From positions 248,001 to 312,000 of the forward strand of contig JAQTIE010000007.1 of the NCBI GenBank assembly GCA_029433475.1: a stretch of 64,000 nt of DNA. Direction: 5' to 3'. The DNA is from Neisseriaceae bacterium ESL0693 (GTDB lineage: Bacteria > Pseudomonadota > Gammaproteobacteria > Burkholderiales > Neisseriaceae). A model generated the notes under the pieces. It searched no databases. It saw only the letters and a list, made by a program, of their open reading frames with translations, and was not told the origin of the DNA. Below, piece by piece: positions 9,782 to 18,146 of the stretch; the stretch's first letter is position 1, and every line of letters starts with the position of its first letter. A program made the position numbers and the translations under genes.

Positions 9782-10753
9782 TTAAAAGCGGGTGGCAATC
9801 ATCATGGCAATATTACGCGGACGGTTTTCATCAGCAGTAGGTACAACACGCGAAGCATCAAAAGCAAATGAATGTTCACGATATACTGTTTTTGTATCGT
9901 AATTATCTTGTATAGAACCATCATAGATGGGATAAAAAGGCTCTCTCCGTGCATTCAATACACCTATAGCAGGTGTTACATCAGAAGTTAAAACATAACC
10001 CGTTCTACCCGTGATATTTCTAATTGCATCACCCTGACCACTATTCACTACCCGATTCGGATCAACCCCACGCTGATCATCCCACCCTCTTAAAAATTCA
10101 CCGCGTAAATCGGCAATCCGAATATAATTACCCTGTACCAGATTCGGATAACGCTGTGCCAGTCGCCAGAATTTATTCTTATGCAGATTGGCATCACCCC
10201 GATATTTAATCAGCCCTTCGCGCAGGCTGGTGGTGGGCAGGTAAATCGGGCTGCCGATCTCTGGCAGTGACAAGGCCGAACCCATGCCTACTTCAACCCA
10301 GTAGTAAGGTTTGGTTTCATCGGTGTTGTTCCAGCCACTGGGGCGATTGGCTTTGTCGCGCGGGTCTTTGCCTTTGCAACCATCGGGGTGATAGCACTCA
10401 TACCAGTGACCATCCAGTTTCACCAAATCACCAGGTTGATATAATTGGGTCGCCACAAAACCCGCCGATACCGGCAAACACACATCTTGTGTACCATTAA
10501 AATCCAGGCCACCGATTTTATGGGTGGTGGTCAGGCTTTTGGCTGATTCGGGTACCGACTGCTGAATTAATTGCAAAATCGCCTTGGCTACCTGATTCTG
10601 ATCTACTTTGGCCGGCTGAATACCGGCAGCATTGACCACCCCCAGTAACTCTGCCTGAATGGTATTCAGAAACAAAGCAGTAACCACCGTACCCAGTTCA
10701 GTCACACCATCACCATCATGAAATAATTTATCCTGAGTTTCAATGGGATACAT
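9782..10753 (-). CDS. Phage tail fibre / tail collar protein (Mu-like prophage)
   Basis: This 323-residue virion protein would mediate host recognition. The N-terminal ~60 residues (HDGDGVTELGTVVTALFLN and on) resemble the start of Mu-like tail-fibre proteins. A central tail-collar-like region contains RIADLRGEFLRGWDDQRGVD, and the C-terminus ENRPRNIAMMIATRF is the hallmark end of many tail fibres. An AAGGAG ribosome site lies 8 nt before the ATG. The frame is intact although most of the prophage is missing. It is the last gene of the remnant in transcription order. Confidence 0.88.
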   Translation of the reverse strand: MYPIETQDKLFHDGDGVTELGTVVTALFLNTIQAELLGVVNAAGIQPAKVDQNQVAKAILQLIQQSVPESAKSLTTTHKIGGLDFNGTQDVCLPVSAGFVATQLYQPGDLVKLDGHWYECYHPDGCKGKDPRDKANRPSGWNNTDETKPYYWVEVGMGSALSLPEIGSPIYLPTTSLREGLIKYRGDANLHKNKFWRLAQRYPNLVQGNYIRIADLRGEFLRGWDDQRGVDPNRVVNSGQGDAIRNITGRTGYVLTSDVTPAIGVLNARREPFYPIYDGSIQDNYDTKTVYREHSFAFDASRVVPTADENRPRNIAMMIATRF

Positions 10754-11180
10754 TATAGATTCTCCTTATTAAATTCATATTGTTATATTTTTTATAGAAT
10801 ATATACAGAATACACCCCATGGCAATCACACCACGGTAAAACAGTTCATTCAAACCATAGACATCAGCAGTATTTATAACTATTACCTTAACCCTCCGGC
10901 TTATCCACTGCGATGCTCGGTCTTGTATCATGACTGTTTGATTCTGCCACCCTGACAGGGTACAGCAACCTATTTTTTAATATCAGTGAACACGTTTCAC
11001 CATGTTATGGTCAAAATAATGGCCAGCCGACAGGCGCTACAGCAGCATCTTTGCAATAAACACTACAATAACACCAAAAATCAGAATACCGTTTGAGCAC
11101 TGCGATACAAAACAACGTTCAATAACCCAAACATAATAGTTCATTCATCAAGGCTACTGTTATTTTGATTCTAAGCATAA
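10754..11180. other. Intergenic remnant between tail fibre and gp37-like gene
   Basis: No gene is supported in this ~430 bp. A short palindrome (ACCCTG-a-CAGGGT, near 10951) is the only structure seen. In an intact Mu-like phage the sheath, tube, baseplate and tape-measure genes would lie between these two flanking genes, so the stretch marks a large deletion (inference). Confidence 0.4.
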
Positions 11181-11224
11181 ATAACCACCACCCCGACAAG
11201 AATCAATGCCGGGGTGGTGGTTAT
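11181..11224 (-). terminator. Strong hairpin downstream of gp37-like gene
   Basis: A perfect 15-bp stem (11181-11195 with 11210-11224, CCACCACCCCG core) has a 14-nt loop. It stands 43 bp after the stop of the minus-strand gp37-like gene. The T-tract on the minus strand is short (TTATTTAT), so it may work in both directions or stabilise the 3' end. Confidence 0.7.
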
Positions 11225-11266
11225 TTGCCATCAGAAAATATTCCCTCTGTGGCAAAGCGGAGGAGA

Positions 11267-11773
11267 CTATACAGCAGCGTACTGGCTGAAAATGAAATCA
11301 GGATCAGCAGGATCAGAAGTCGCTACCGGGAAATCGCCTTCTTCCAAAGCATCAAAATAAGAAGTACCGCGGAAGGTAATAGCTAAGTTTAATATAGGAT
11401 CATATTCTGGGTTTGTCAGGTTTTTTACTTTTACCGGCACCAGACCAAACTGGTTTAGCTGGCCATCAAATTGCTGCCCTTTCAATACATCTAACACAGA
11501 CGTAATCAATTCCTCAGCACTTAAAGAAGCATCTGTCGCATCATACCAATTTTGCACACATAACACCATCCATTCATCCGTTTTCTCATAACGCTGACTG
11601 ATGGTATTACGGGGCTTGATTTCAAATCCATTATACTTAACACAGATCAAAGGCAACGTATCTGTTGGGCTAATCAATATTAAATCATCATCAGAAAAAA
11701 TCACTGCAGATACTTTATCACCCAATTCAGTCTGTAATCGTTGAACAATAGCTTGCTCCATTGTTGTCATCAT
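11267..11773 (-). CDS. Phage protein, Mu gp37-like (DUF1834), copy 1
   Basis: This 168-residue protein resembles the Mu gp37/DUF1834 family. It has an N-terminal MEQAIVQRLQTELGD helix, a central strand WMVLCVQNWYD, then VLDVLKGQQFDGQL, and a closing LNLAITFRGTSYFD. The family is a head-tail region component of Mu-like phages with unknown biochemical role. Copy 2 lies 87 bp upstream and has the same layout, so the two are paralogues. The start could be 11773 or 11770, after an AAGAAAGAG-type site. Confidence 0.65.
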   Translation of the reverse strand: MMTTMEQAIVQRLQTELGDKVSAVIFSDDDLILISPTDTLPLICVKYNGFEIKPRNTISQRYEKTDEWMVLCVQNWYDATDASLSAEELITSVLDVLKGQQFDGQLNQFGLVPVKVKNLTNPEYDPILNLAITFRGTSYFDALEEGDFPVATSDPADPDFIFSQYAAV

Positions 11774-11860
11774 ATTTGTTTCTCTTTCTTTTTAAATAAA
11801 TTAAACATTATAATAGTGTTAAAATAATGTGTTTCTGACATTAATCGCCACTATGCTTTA

Positions 11861-12409
11861 TTATTGTGCAGTCGCACTAAAGGTAATACCAATAGCAGCA
11901 AAATCGTTTTGCCATCTTGATGGTAATACTTTCGCTGTGTGAGGCATCAGGCCAGATTTATCCAGTAATCCACCCAGTTGCTGGCCAGACAACAAACGCA
12001 GAACCGGATACAAGATATTTTCAGTTCCGACGGCAGCATTATAATAATCGGCTAGTTCTTTTTCCTCTTCAGGACTATTCTGCTGCCCATATCTATATTG
12101 AGGACGGCGGCCGATACAAACCACAGTCCATTCATCGGTTTTCTTATAAGCCTGATGTACAGTCTGCTCATCTGTAATTTCACTGCCCTGATAGACAATA
12201 GCGATAACCGGTTTAAACCAATTAGCCTCATCAGTCGGAAATTTATCAGACAAATCACCGACTAGTGCACCGAAATCAATATATTCAGTCTGGAGGTTTT
12301 GGTCAAAACCACGAAACCCTATATTATAAACCACCACATCACTAACCATATCACCCAAGCCGGTTTTCAAACGTTCAATCATGGCCTGTTCAATTGCTGT
12401 TGCAACCAT
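11861..12409 (-). CDS. Phage protein, Mu gp37-like (DUF1834), copy 2
   Basis: A 182-residue paralogue of the adjacent downstream gene. Shared landmarks are IEQAMIERLKTGLGD at the start, KKTDEWTVVCIGR in the middle, then VLRLLSGQQLGGLL and IGITFSAT at the end. It has an insertion around residues 25-45 relative to copy 1. GGAAGAG lies 6 nt before the ATG at 12409, which decides the start over an upstream in-frame ATG. Two gp37-like genes in tandem are not the usual Mu arrangement. Confidence 0.65.
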   Translation of the reverse strand: MVATAIEQAMIERLKTGLGDMVSDVVVYNIGFRGFDQNLQTEYIDFGALVGDLSDKFPTDEANWFKPVIAIVYQGSEITDEQTVHQAYKKTDEWTVVCIGRRPQYRYGQQNSPEEEKELADYYNAAVGTENILYPVLRLLSGQQLGGLLDKSGLMPHTAKVLPSRWQNDFAAIGITFSATAQ

Positions 12410-12920
12410 ATTTCTCTTCCTATTCATAAATATTATGTAATACACTGCTTGTTGTACAAAAGTACACAGTGCTGTTATTTGTCAGTAATCACCCTATTGG
12501 GGCGAGCTGACGGTTATTCAGAATTGCTGACAACAGCATTCTGAAGATTGAAAACATGCCTACTTATAATGTAGCCAGGGCGGCTGTTAATTAATACGTG
12601 ATCAGATGGCTGTCTGGTCTGCCTGTATTACTGGCATCACCAAAATAAGTACTGATCTGGCCACCCAACTACATCAATAGAAAGCATGTATTCAATAAGG
12701 GTATTGTGCGGTACTTATTGCGTCTGTATCAGTGGATGGGTTTCCACACTTGGCATAATGATTCATTATCAATAGCAATACGCATGGATAACACAGAGCC
12801 ATTTTTGCCCTGAGTTAAACTTTTATTTATGCTCTGCATGGATGAATATAAGATGACTTATTCTGAATTAATATTGTAAAACAATTATCTATAAATGCAT
12901 CTTTATCAGAAGTCTGAATT
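12410..12920 (-). other. Probable decayed coding sequence and spacer
   Basis: No intact gene is present. On the minus strand, one frame from about 12815 down to 12595 reads protein-like segments such as LTQGKNGSVLSMRIAIDNES and LGGQISTYFGDASNTGRPDS, separated by in-frame stops. This looks like a degraded prophage gene, but I cannot name it. Confidence 0.3.
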
Positions 12921-12955
12921 AAATAAAAAAACACCAGCCAGATAAAGGCTGGTGT
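12921..12955 (-). terminator. Rho-independent terminator of the Mor operon
   Basis: A 9-bp stem, ACACCAGCC (12931-12939) with GGCTGGTGT (12947-12955), has a 7-nt loop. On the minus strand it is followed by a run of seven Ts. It lies 47 bp beyond the stop of the last gene of the small Mor operon. Confidence 0.85.
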
Positions 12956-13001
12956 GTGGTTTTGGCGGCGATGCCTCTAGGCTTAATCAGAGCGGCTATA
13001 A

Positions 13002-13271
13002 TTAATGTGATTTATCGGCTTTCTGATTCAGTTTGTCATTCAATTCTTTCAGCTCGGTATTGATCTCATGCAATAAGCGCATGATCTGTTCACTTTCGCG
13101 TAAAGCATCGGCGCGACTCTGGTAAGACAGTTCCACCTGATGCAATCGTTCGGTCAGCTGGCGGAAAGATTGATCACTGGCAGTCAGCCGCTCGGACAAA
13201 TGACGTACATAAAACCAGAAAGCCGATATCACCAATCCCAACACGGTTTGCACCACCACATCAATGATCAT
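13002..13271 (-). CDS. Small phage membrane/coiled-coil protein (DUF2730-like)
   Basis: This 89-residue protein has an N-terminal transmembrane segment (about residues 5-22) and then a heptad-like coiled coil ending in LLHEINTELKELNDKLNQK. The layout matches DUF2730 (Mu gp25-like) proteins, which follow the lysis genes in Mu-like phages. GGAGA lies 5 nt before the ATG at 13271. The start overlaps the preceding gene's end by 11 bp, so translation is probably coupled. The family call is tentative. Confidence 0.6.
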   Translation of the reverse strand: MIIDVVVQTVLGLVISAFWFYVRHLSERLTASDQSFRQLTERLHQVELSYQSRADALRESEQIMRLLHEINTELKELNDKLNQKADKSH

Positions 13272-13602
13272 CTTTGTCTCCAAAAACAATACGGCAACAC
13301 CGCTCCCGCGCCTCTGTATCATATACCCATAAACAATAGTGTTTTTCTTCTACGTCAAACAATGTGTTTAATGTCTGGCGTATGGCGTCCAATTGATGGG
13401 ATAAATTCATCCATGCCGGCTCCATCACAAACACAACGTTAAACTGCTGATCCATATACATGTGATGTGTCCATACGGTGCGGCTGAGCCTGTCGGCAAC
13501 CATTTGAATAAATCCTTGCTGCCGGCGTGCTTTACACAAGCCTTCTTCAATCAATTGATGTTGCTCACCCAGAACCTGATGGATTAACTGCTGATAATTC
13601 AT
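13261..13602 (-). CDS. Hypothetical phage-associated protein
   Basis: A 113-residue soluble-looking protein with no family I recognise. It has an N-terminal helical part rich in Gln and Arg, a central FNVVFVMEPAW strand region, and a C-terminal CLWVYDTEARERCCRIVFGD. It overlaps the genes on both sides (4 bp upstream as ATGA, 11 bp downstream), which argues strongly that it is translated as part of the Mor operon. In position it corresponds to the lysis/early-late boundary of Mu-like phages. Confidence 0.6.
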   Translation of the reverse strand: MNYQQLIHQVLGEQHQLIEEGLCKARRQQGFIQMVADRLSRTVWTHHMYMDQQFNVVFVMEPAWMNLSHQLDAIRQTLNTLFDVEEKHYCLWVYDTEARERCCRIVFGDKDDH

Positions 13603-13856
13603 GCTTTCCTGCCTTGACTGCTTTGTGGATAACCATTAAATTCTGATGATGGCGCCATGATTTTATTGAAACTCATACCCGACATAAATCCGAAAACAAT
13701 GGGTTTTACCGGCGCGGCCAAGCCTTTGGGTAATCGTAACAGGGGCTGTTTCAAAATACCGTGGCCGATACCGATACCATGAAAAAGCCAGTACGGTGGC
13801 GTCATCATTTTTATTATGGTCATGGTTTTATTATCATATTTATTCAAATCAATCAT
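13599..13856 (-). CDS. Hypothetical phage-associated small protein
   Basis: An 85-residue protein, unrecognised. It has a moderately hydrophobic middle with glycine-rich segments (GIGIGHG, then FGFMSGMSFNK). Internal methionines offer later starts. It begins 2 bp after the Mor-like gene and overlaps the next gene by 4 bp, so it is very likely translated in the same operon. Function unknown. Confidence 0.5.
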   Translation of the reverse strand: MIDLNKYDNKTMTIIKMMTPPYWLFHGIGIGHGILKQPLLRLPKGLAAPVKPIVFGFMSGMSFNKIMAPSSEFNGYPQSSQGRKA

Positions 13857-13858
13857 CT

Positions 13859-14266
13859 TTATAACTGATTGTGTTTACGTACAATATTCCAGCCGGTACG
13901 ATCGGTAATGCCATATTGCGGACACAGTTCAATCATCGCCATCCGGCCGGATTTGTGTTCCAACTCGGTTAAGCGGGTAAACTCATATTGAAACCGTGCA
14001 TTACGCAATGAACGTAACGCCCGCTGACAACGCGGAATATATTCATTGCTGCCACCAAACCGCCGCAACAAGAGATGGGTTTTTTCCTCGCCGATAATGC
14101 CATACAATATCTGTAACCGTTTCGAATCGCGGATACCCAGACAAAAATCAAAGTTGATGCCGCCCAAGGTTTTAATCAATGCTTCGGTTTCCTGCCAGCC
14201 GATCACATCGGCAAATTCACAGACGATGTCGGGTAATTGTTGTTTGAAATTTTCCAGTGTTAACAT
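13859..14266 (-). CDS. Mor transcription activator family protein
   Basis: A 135-residue homologue of Mu Mor, the middle-operon activator. The N-terminal dimerisation half (LPDIVCEFADVIGWQETEAL) is followed by IPRCQRALRSLRNARF and a C-terminal helix-turn-helix around IELCPQYGITDRTGWNIVRK. The AGAGGA ribosome site supports ATG 14266 rather than an earlier ATG. It stands at the head of a small overlapping operon. Its normal targets (lysis and morphogenesis promoters) have mostly gone, so it may have been kept for another use or simply be decaying slowly. Confidence 0.85.
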   Translation of the reverse strand: MLTLENFKQQLPDIVCEFADVIGWQETEALIKTLGGINFDFCLGIRDSKRLQILYGIIGEEKTHLLLRRFGGSNEYIPRCQRALRSLRNARFQYEFTRLTELEHKSGRMAMIELCPQYGITDRTGWNIVRKHNQL

Positions 14267-14511
14267 GTGATTCCTCTCTGTAGTTGTAATTGATGACGAT
14301 AACAGGCGCAAACCCATTGATAATGCTGACTGCTGCTTAAAGTATGCGGAGTGGTCGTACCAAACAATGCCTGACTTAGTGTTTGTGCGTAGGCCACAGG
14401 CAAACCATTCAGACCCTGAAAAGGCTGCGGCATGGGTAGGGTTGGCAGACAGGCGTCAGGCTGGATATGCCTGTGTTTTAATATTGTCATCGTCTGGTCA
14501 TGTGCTTTCAC
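14260..14511 (-). CDS. Hypothetical small protein upstream of Mor-like gene
   Basis: Up to 83 residues, not recognised. It is His/Gln-rich, with PLPVAYAQTLSQALFGTTTP-like composition in the middle. The stop overlaps the Mor start by 7 bp, which suggests coupling. The start is uncertain: a GTG at 14511 or an internal ATG at 14490. It could be the C-terminal remainder of a larger early phage gene. Confidence 0.4.
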   Translation of the reverse strand: MKAHDQTMTILKHRHIQPDACLPTLPMPQPFQGLNGLPVAYAQTLSQALFGTTTPHTLSSSQHYQWVCACYRHQLQLQRGITC

Positions 14512-15292
14512 TAATGAATGTCTCTTTCTTTAAAACTGATCAGATACATCATAAAAGCGTTTTTACCGCTCATCAGACGGTGTTCCCCTACTTTGTTTCA
14601 TAGCAATATGAATCAAAATAACCTTATACCAATATATTGATTATTATGATTAAGGTTTTTATTATTTATATAGCATAGATTCTAATGGCCGACACACTAA
14701 GCCATCATTAGCTACATTTACATTTTTACGGAGGGTATTCAGGCAAGACCATCGGCTTTATGGTCGTAATAGTGATTAAATTGAGAGAACCCGACTAATA
14801 AACAGACAGTTGACGCTGATATGGATTGATTCACGTTAAGGATAATTGAAGATGATCAGACCAACAGCAAAGACAAAAGCATAATATATTTAATCAGTAA
14901 TGATCAAATCAGAGAAGATAAAGCAAAAAGTAAGCCGCCAGATTGCAAAAACGGCATACCCCTAAAACCATCAACATTTAGATTTAGCTGATGGCCGGCA
15001 GAAAAAGTGATAGCAGTCTGGCCGATAAAATCAGTGTTAACGCTGAAACCAAAGCCGTTACACGCTCTGAAATTTCAGCCCAGATATATGTTTTATTCTA
15101 ATGGAATTTTATCAGGCAAATATGAATATATGGCACGGGATAAGCAATATCAGTTAATACACCTGATCGGCTCATTGTCTCAATATAAAATGGTTATCGA
15201 GCCATAATCAACCCAGGTCATTGATCTGCATCTTATTGATGGGCATACCGCATAAATATTACTAATAAATATCCGCTTAGCCAAAAAATCAA
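14512..15292. other. AT-rich prophage flank, no gene supported
   Basis: About 780 bp. A 66-codon plus-strand frame at 15007-15207 has no domain and no convincing ribosome site. An alternative frame around 15000-15090 reads protein-like (ADKISVNAETKAVTRSEIS) and then stops, hinting at a decayed gene of unknown type. Confidence 0.35.
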
Positions 15293-15331
15293 CCTCAGGG
15301 ATGAATAACCACACTACAGTTTATCCATCCC
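15293..15331 (-). terminator. Probable terminator after era
   Basis: An imperfect 12-bp stem (AGGGATGAATAA with its near reverse complement, one mismatch) spans about 15296-15331. On the minus strand it is followed by GAGGTTGATTTTTTGG. It sits 19 bp beyond the era stop. Confidence 0.6.
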
Positions 15332-15349
15332 TGACCAGTCAAGCACCGA

Positions 15350-16267
15350 TTACAATCCCAGTTCACGCAGAAAGCGCACATCATCGGCCCAGCCGGATTT
15401 AACCTTGACCCAGACCTTCAAATACACTTTCACACCGAATAATTTCTCCATATCCAGCCGTGCTTCGGTAGAAATCTTTTTCAGTTTCTCGCCGCCTTTA
15501 CCAATTAAAATGCCTTTCTGACTGTCTTTATCCACCAATACGGCAATATGAATACGGTATAAATGATCCACTTCTTCAAATTGCTCTACTTCCACATTCA
15601 TGGCATAAGGCAATTCTTCGCCCAGATAGCGGAATAATTTCTCACGCACAATTTCCATGGCCAGAAAACGGGCTGATTTATCAGTCACCATATCATCAGG
15701 ATACAAGGGAATACTGTGCGGTAATAACGGCTTGATGGTATGAATCAAATTGGCAATCCGCAGCCCATGCTTGGCACTGACGACCTCGGTGGCGGTAAAA
15801 GCATATTCTTGCTCTACTTCCTGAATAAAGGCATGCAAAGTGGCGGTATCTTTGGCCTTGTCTTTATCAATTTTATTCACCACCAGAATCACCGGTACTT
15901 TAGCCGGCAAACGCTGCAAAATCTCACGATCTGCCTCGGAAAACCGTAGCGCTTCCACCACAAACAAAATCACGTCAACTCCGGCCATGGCTTCAGTCAC
16001 GTTCTGATTAAGGCGATCATTCAAAGCATTGCGATGATAGGTTTGAAAACCCGGCGTATCCACAAAAATCAACTGCGCCTCATCATCGGTATAAATACCA
16101 TTCACCCGCTGGCGGGTGGTCTGGGCTTTTTTACTGGTAATACTGACCTTCTGCCCGATCAGATGATTCATCAAGGTGGATTTGCCCACATTAGGGCGCC
16201 CTACAATGGCGATAAAACCACAGCGGTAATCAATGTCTGTGTCTCTTGGCTGCGCTGGCTGATTCAT
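15350..16267 (-). CDS. era: GTPase Era
   Basis: Era binds the 3' end of 16S rRNA and assists 30S assembly. The 305-residue protein has the GTPase motifs GRPNVGKST, DTPGFQ and NKID, and a C-terminal KH domain ending VYLKVWVKVKSGWADD. The frame is open far upstream through the end of rnc. The start is the ATG at 16267 (or the adjacent ATG at 16270), 31-34 bp after the rnc stop. Order and strand match the common rnc-era operon. Confidence 0.97.
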   Translation of the reverse strand: MNQPAQPRDTDIDYRCGFIAIVGRPNVGKSTLMNHLIGQKVSITSKKAQTTRQRVNGIYTDDEAQLIFVDTPGFQTYHRNALNDRLNQNVTEAMAGVDVILFVVEALRFSEADREILQRLPAKVPVILVVNKIDKDKAKDTATLHAFIQEVEQEYAFTATEVVSAKHGLRIANLIHTIKPLLPHSIPLYPDDMVTDKSARFLAMEIVREKLFRYLGEELPYAMNVEVEQFEEVDHLYRIHIAVLVDKDSQKGILIGKGGEKLKKISTEARLDMEKLFGVKVYLKVWVKVKSGWADDVRFLRELGL

Positions 16268-16301
16268 CATCTGATGCACTTTCTGTATGGATAAAGATGG
16301 C

Positions 16302-17036
16302 TTAACAAGATTTCTTTTTGCCGGATTTGGAGACAGGATGGTGTTGATCCAGCCAGGCAATGGCCGCCTTGGCGGTCTGCTGTTCCGCTTCACGCCGGCT
16401 ATGCCCTTCGGCCTCAGTCTGAAAACCCAGTTCACCCAGATCACATTGAACCACAAACCGCTGATCATGCACATCACCAATCTGCGCCATGATGCGGTAT
16501 TTAGGCAAAGGCCAATGGCGTGCCTGCAATGCTTCCTGCAAACGGGTTTTGGCATCTTTACCGCTGTTTTTGGGGTCAATTAAACGAATGCGCGATTTAT
16601 ATAAGCGCTGAATGACTGTTTCAGCCGTATTAAAATCAGCGTCAAAACTGATGGCGGCAAACATCGCTTCCATGGCATCGGCCAAAGTGGAAGGCCGGCG
16701 AAAACCACCGCTTTTCAATTCACCACTGCCCAGCAATAACGCGTCACCCACATTCAACTCAAGCGCAATTTCAGCCAGCGTTTCCTGGTTCACCAGATTG
16801 GCGCGCAAACGCGATAATTCGCCTTCACTGAGCCTCGGAAAAGCCATAAACAGCATTTTGGCCACAGTATAATTCAGGATAGAATCACCAATAAATTCAA
16901 ACCGTTCATTATGACGGGCGCTAAAACTGCGGTGGGTTAATGCCTGTTCCAATAAAGCGGGCTTAGTAAAAGTATAGCCGAGTTTGGTTTCAATATGGCG
17001 GCGCGCCTGTAGATGCTGCTGATCTTGTTCATTCAT
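16302..17036 (-). CDS. rnc: Ribonuclease III
   Basis: RNase III cleaves double-stranded RNA and processes rRNA and mRNA. The catalytic domain has the signature NERFEFIGDSILN and the metal-binding DAMEAMFAA. A C-terminal dsRNA-binding domain (about residues 160-230) ends with SRREAEQQTAKAAIAWL. GGAAG five nt before the ATG at 17036 fixes the start; the product is 244 residues. It is upstream of era and downstream of the two lepB copies. Confidence 0.97.
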   Translation of the reverse strand: MNEQDQQHLQARRHIETKLGYTFTKPALLEQALTHRSFSARHNERFEFIGDSILNYTVAKMLFMAFPRLSEGELSRLRANLVNQETLAEIALELNVGDALLLGSGELKSGGFRRPSTLADAMEAMFAAISFDADFNTAETVIQRLYKSRIRLIDPKNSGKDAKTRLQEALQARHWPLPKYRIMAQIGDVHDQRFVVQCDLGELGFQTEAEGHSRREAEQQTAKAAIAWLDQHHPVSKSGKKKSC

Positions 17037-17200
17037 CCTGTCTTCCTTAAAACAATGATAGCCTGAACATGTGTAATAACTCAAAAACCAGATTAAATTA
17101 ATACAAATGTTATGGCTAACCGATTAAATCATTTCTTTCATCAATATTAAATTAAACACGAGGTGCTATGTATCTGTCGCTGGGATTGATCCACATAGAA

Positions 17201-17977
17201 TTATTGAATCTTGCTACCGGCACGGCTCATCTCATCCGTATTCAGCCACACCAGCAATACCTTGCCGACCAGCAGCTTTTCATCAATAAAGCCCCAATAA
17301 CGACTGTCTTCACTATTATCACGATTATCACGATTATCACCCAGCATAAAGTAGTGTCCGGCCGGTACTTTACAAATAAATCCGGTATCGTCAAGAAAAT
17401 AGCTACACTGATCTTTATAGGCAAACGCTTGTCTGATGGCCTGTGAAAATAAGGTGGGTTGGTCAGACATTTTCAGAATATCAATCTGCTTATTGCCCAA
17501 ATCTTCGCGAAACTGCTGCGCAGTAAAAGGTAACATACCCAGTTGAGGCACGTTTTCCTGATAGCGGTAGGTCAACTGTTCATCAGTATCCACCATCTCC
17601 TGACCATTGATTGACAATACTTTATTCTGGTAAGTCACCACATCACCGGGTAAACCAATCACGCGTTGGACGTATTTGATTTTGGGATTATCCGGATAAT
17701 CAAATACCACCACATCACCGCGCTGAATGGCACTTTTTGCAGCCAGAATATGACTCAGAACCGGTATATGGCTCGCTGAAGCAAATTTACTGACCGGAAT
17801 AAAATCACCTTTTACCAAGACTGGCCACATGGAACCAGCAGTCACCTTAAATGATTTTGGTGCCCAATAACTTATTACATTGATCAATAAAACAATGACC
17901 AAACAAATTAAGGCATAAGTCAGACGCTTTTTCAGCAGGCAATTGTTACCTGACAAGCACAGATGCTGTGCATTCAT
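17201..17977 (-). CDS. Signal peptidase I paralogue, probably catalytically inactive
   Basis: This 258-residue protein is a diverged duplicate of the LepB encoded immediately upstream. It keeps one N-terminal transmembrane helix (about 20-38), the nucleophile region AGSMWP with Ser49, and RGDVVVFDYP. The catalytic lysine is replaced: the segment reads KYVQRVIGLPGD, with Gln104 exactly 55 residues after Ser49. The true LepB has Lys at the same 55-residue spacing, as does E. coli LepB (Ser90/Lys145). Box E also carries a three-residue tandem insertion (GDNRDNRDNSEDSR), produced by a repeated 9-bp unit. The frame is otherwise intact, so it may be a pseudoenzyme rather than a dying gene. The start follows a GGAAGACCGG-like site. 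Confidence 0.85.
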   Translation of the reverse strand: MNAQHLCLSGNNCLLKKRLTYALICLVIVLLINVISYWAPKSFKVTAGSMWPVLVKGDFIPVSKFASASHIPVLSHILAAKSAIQRGDVVVFDYPDNPKIKYVQRVIGLPGDVVTYQNKVLSINGQEMVDTDEQLTYRYQENVPQLGMLPFTAQQFREDLGNKQIDILKMSDQPTLFSQAIRQAFAYKDQCSYFLDDTGFICKVPAGHYFMLGDNRDNRDNSEDSRYWGFIDEKLLVGKVLLVWLNTDEMSRAGSKIQ

Positions 17978-18146
17978 CCGGTCTTCCTTAATTAATTTAA
18001 TTAATTTCCACCAGAAAATCCGGACAGACAGCATCAGTTTAAAAACAATCTAAATCAATACATCATCAACAATTGATCAATCAACCTATTTTTGCTACCA
18101 CAGCAAATACCTTAGTATTTGCTGTTTTGTTGGTATTTCAATTCGA

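Noticed and set aside
10740-10931. 63-codon minus-strand frame overlapping the tail-fibre start
   Set aside because: It covers the ribosome site of the tail-fibre gene and has no protein-like features beyond a short hydrophobic tail.
15350-16579. 409-codon version of Era
   Set aside because: The extra N-terminal part overlaps rnc in another frame and is low-quality sequence; the GTPase starts at 16267.
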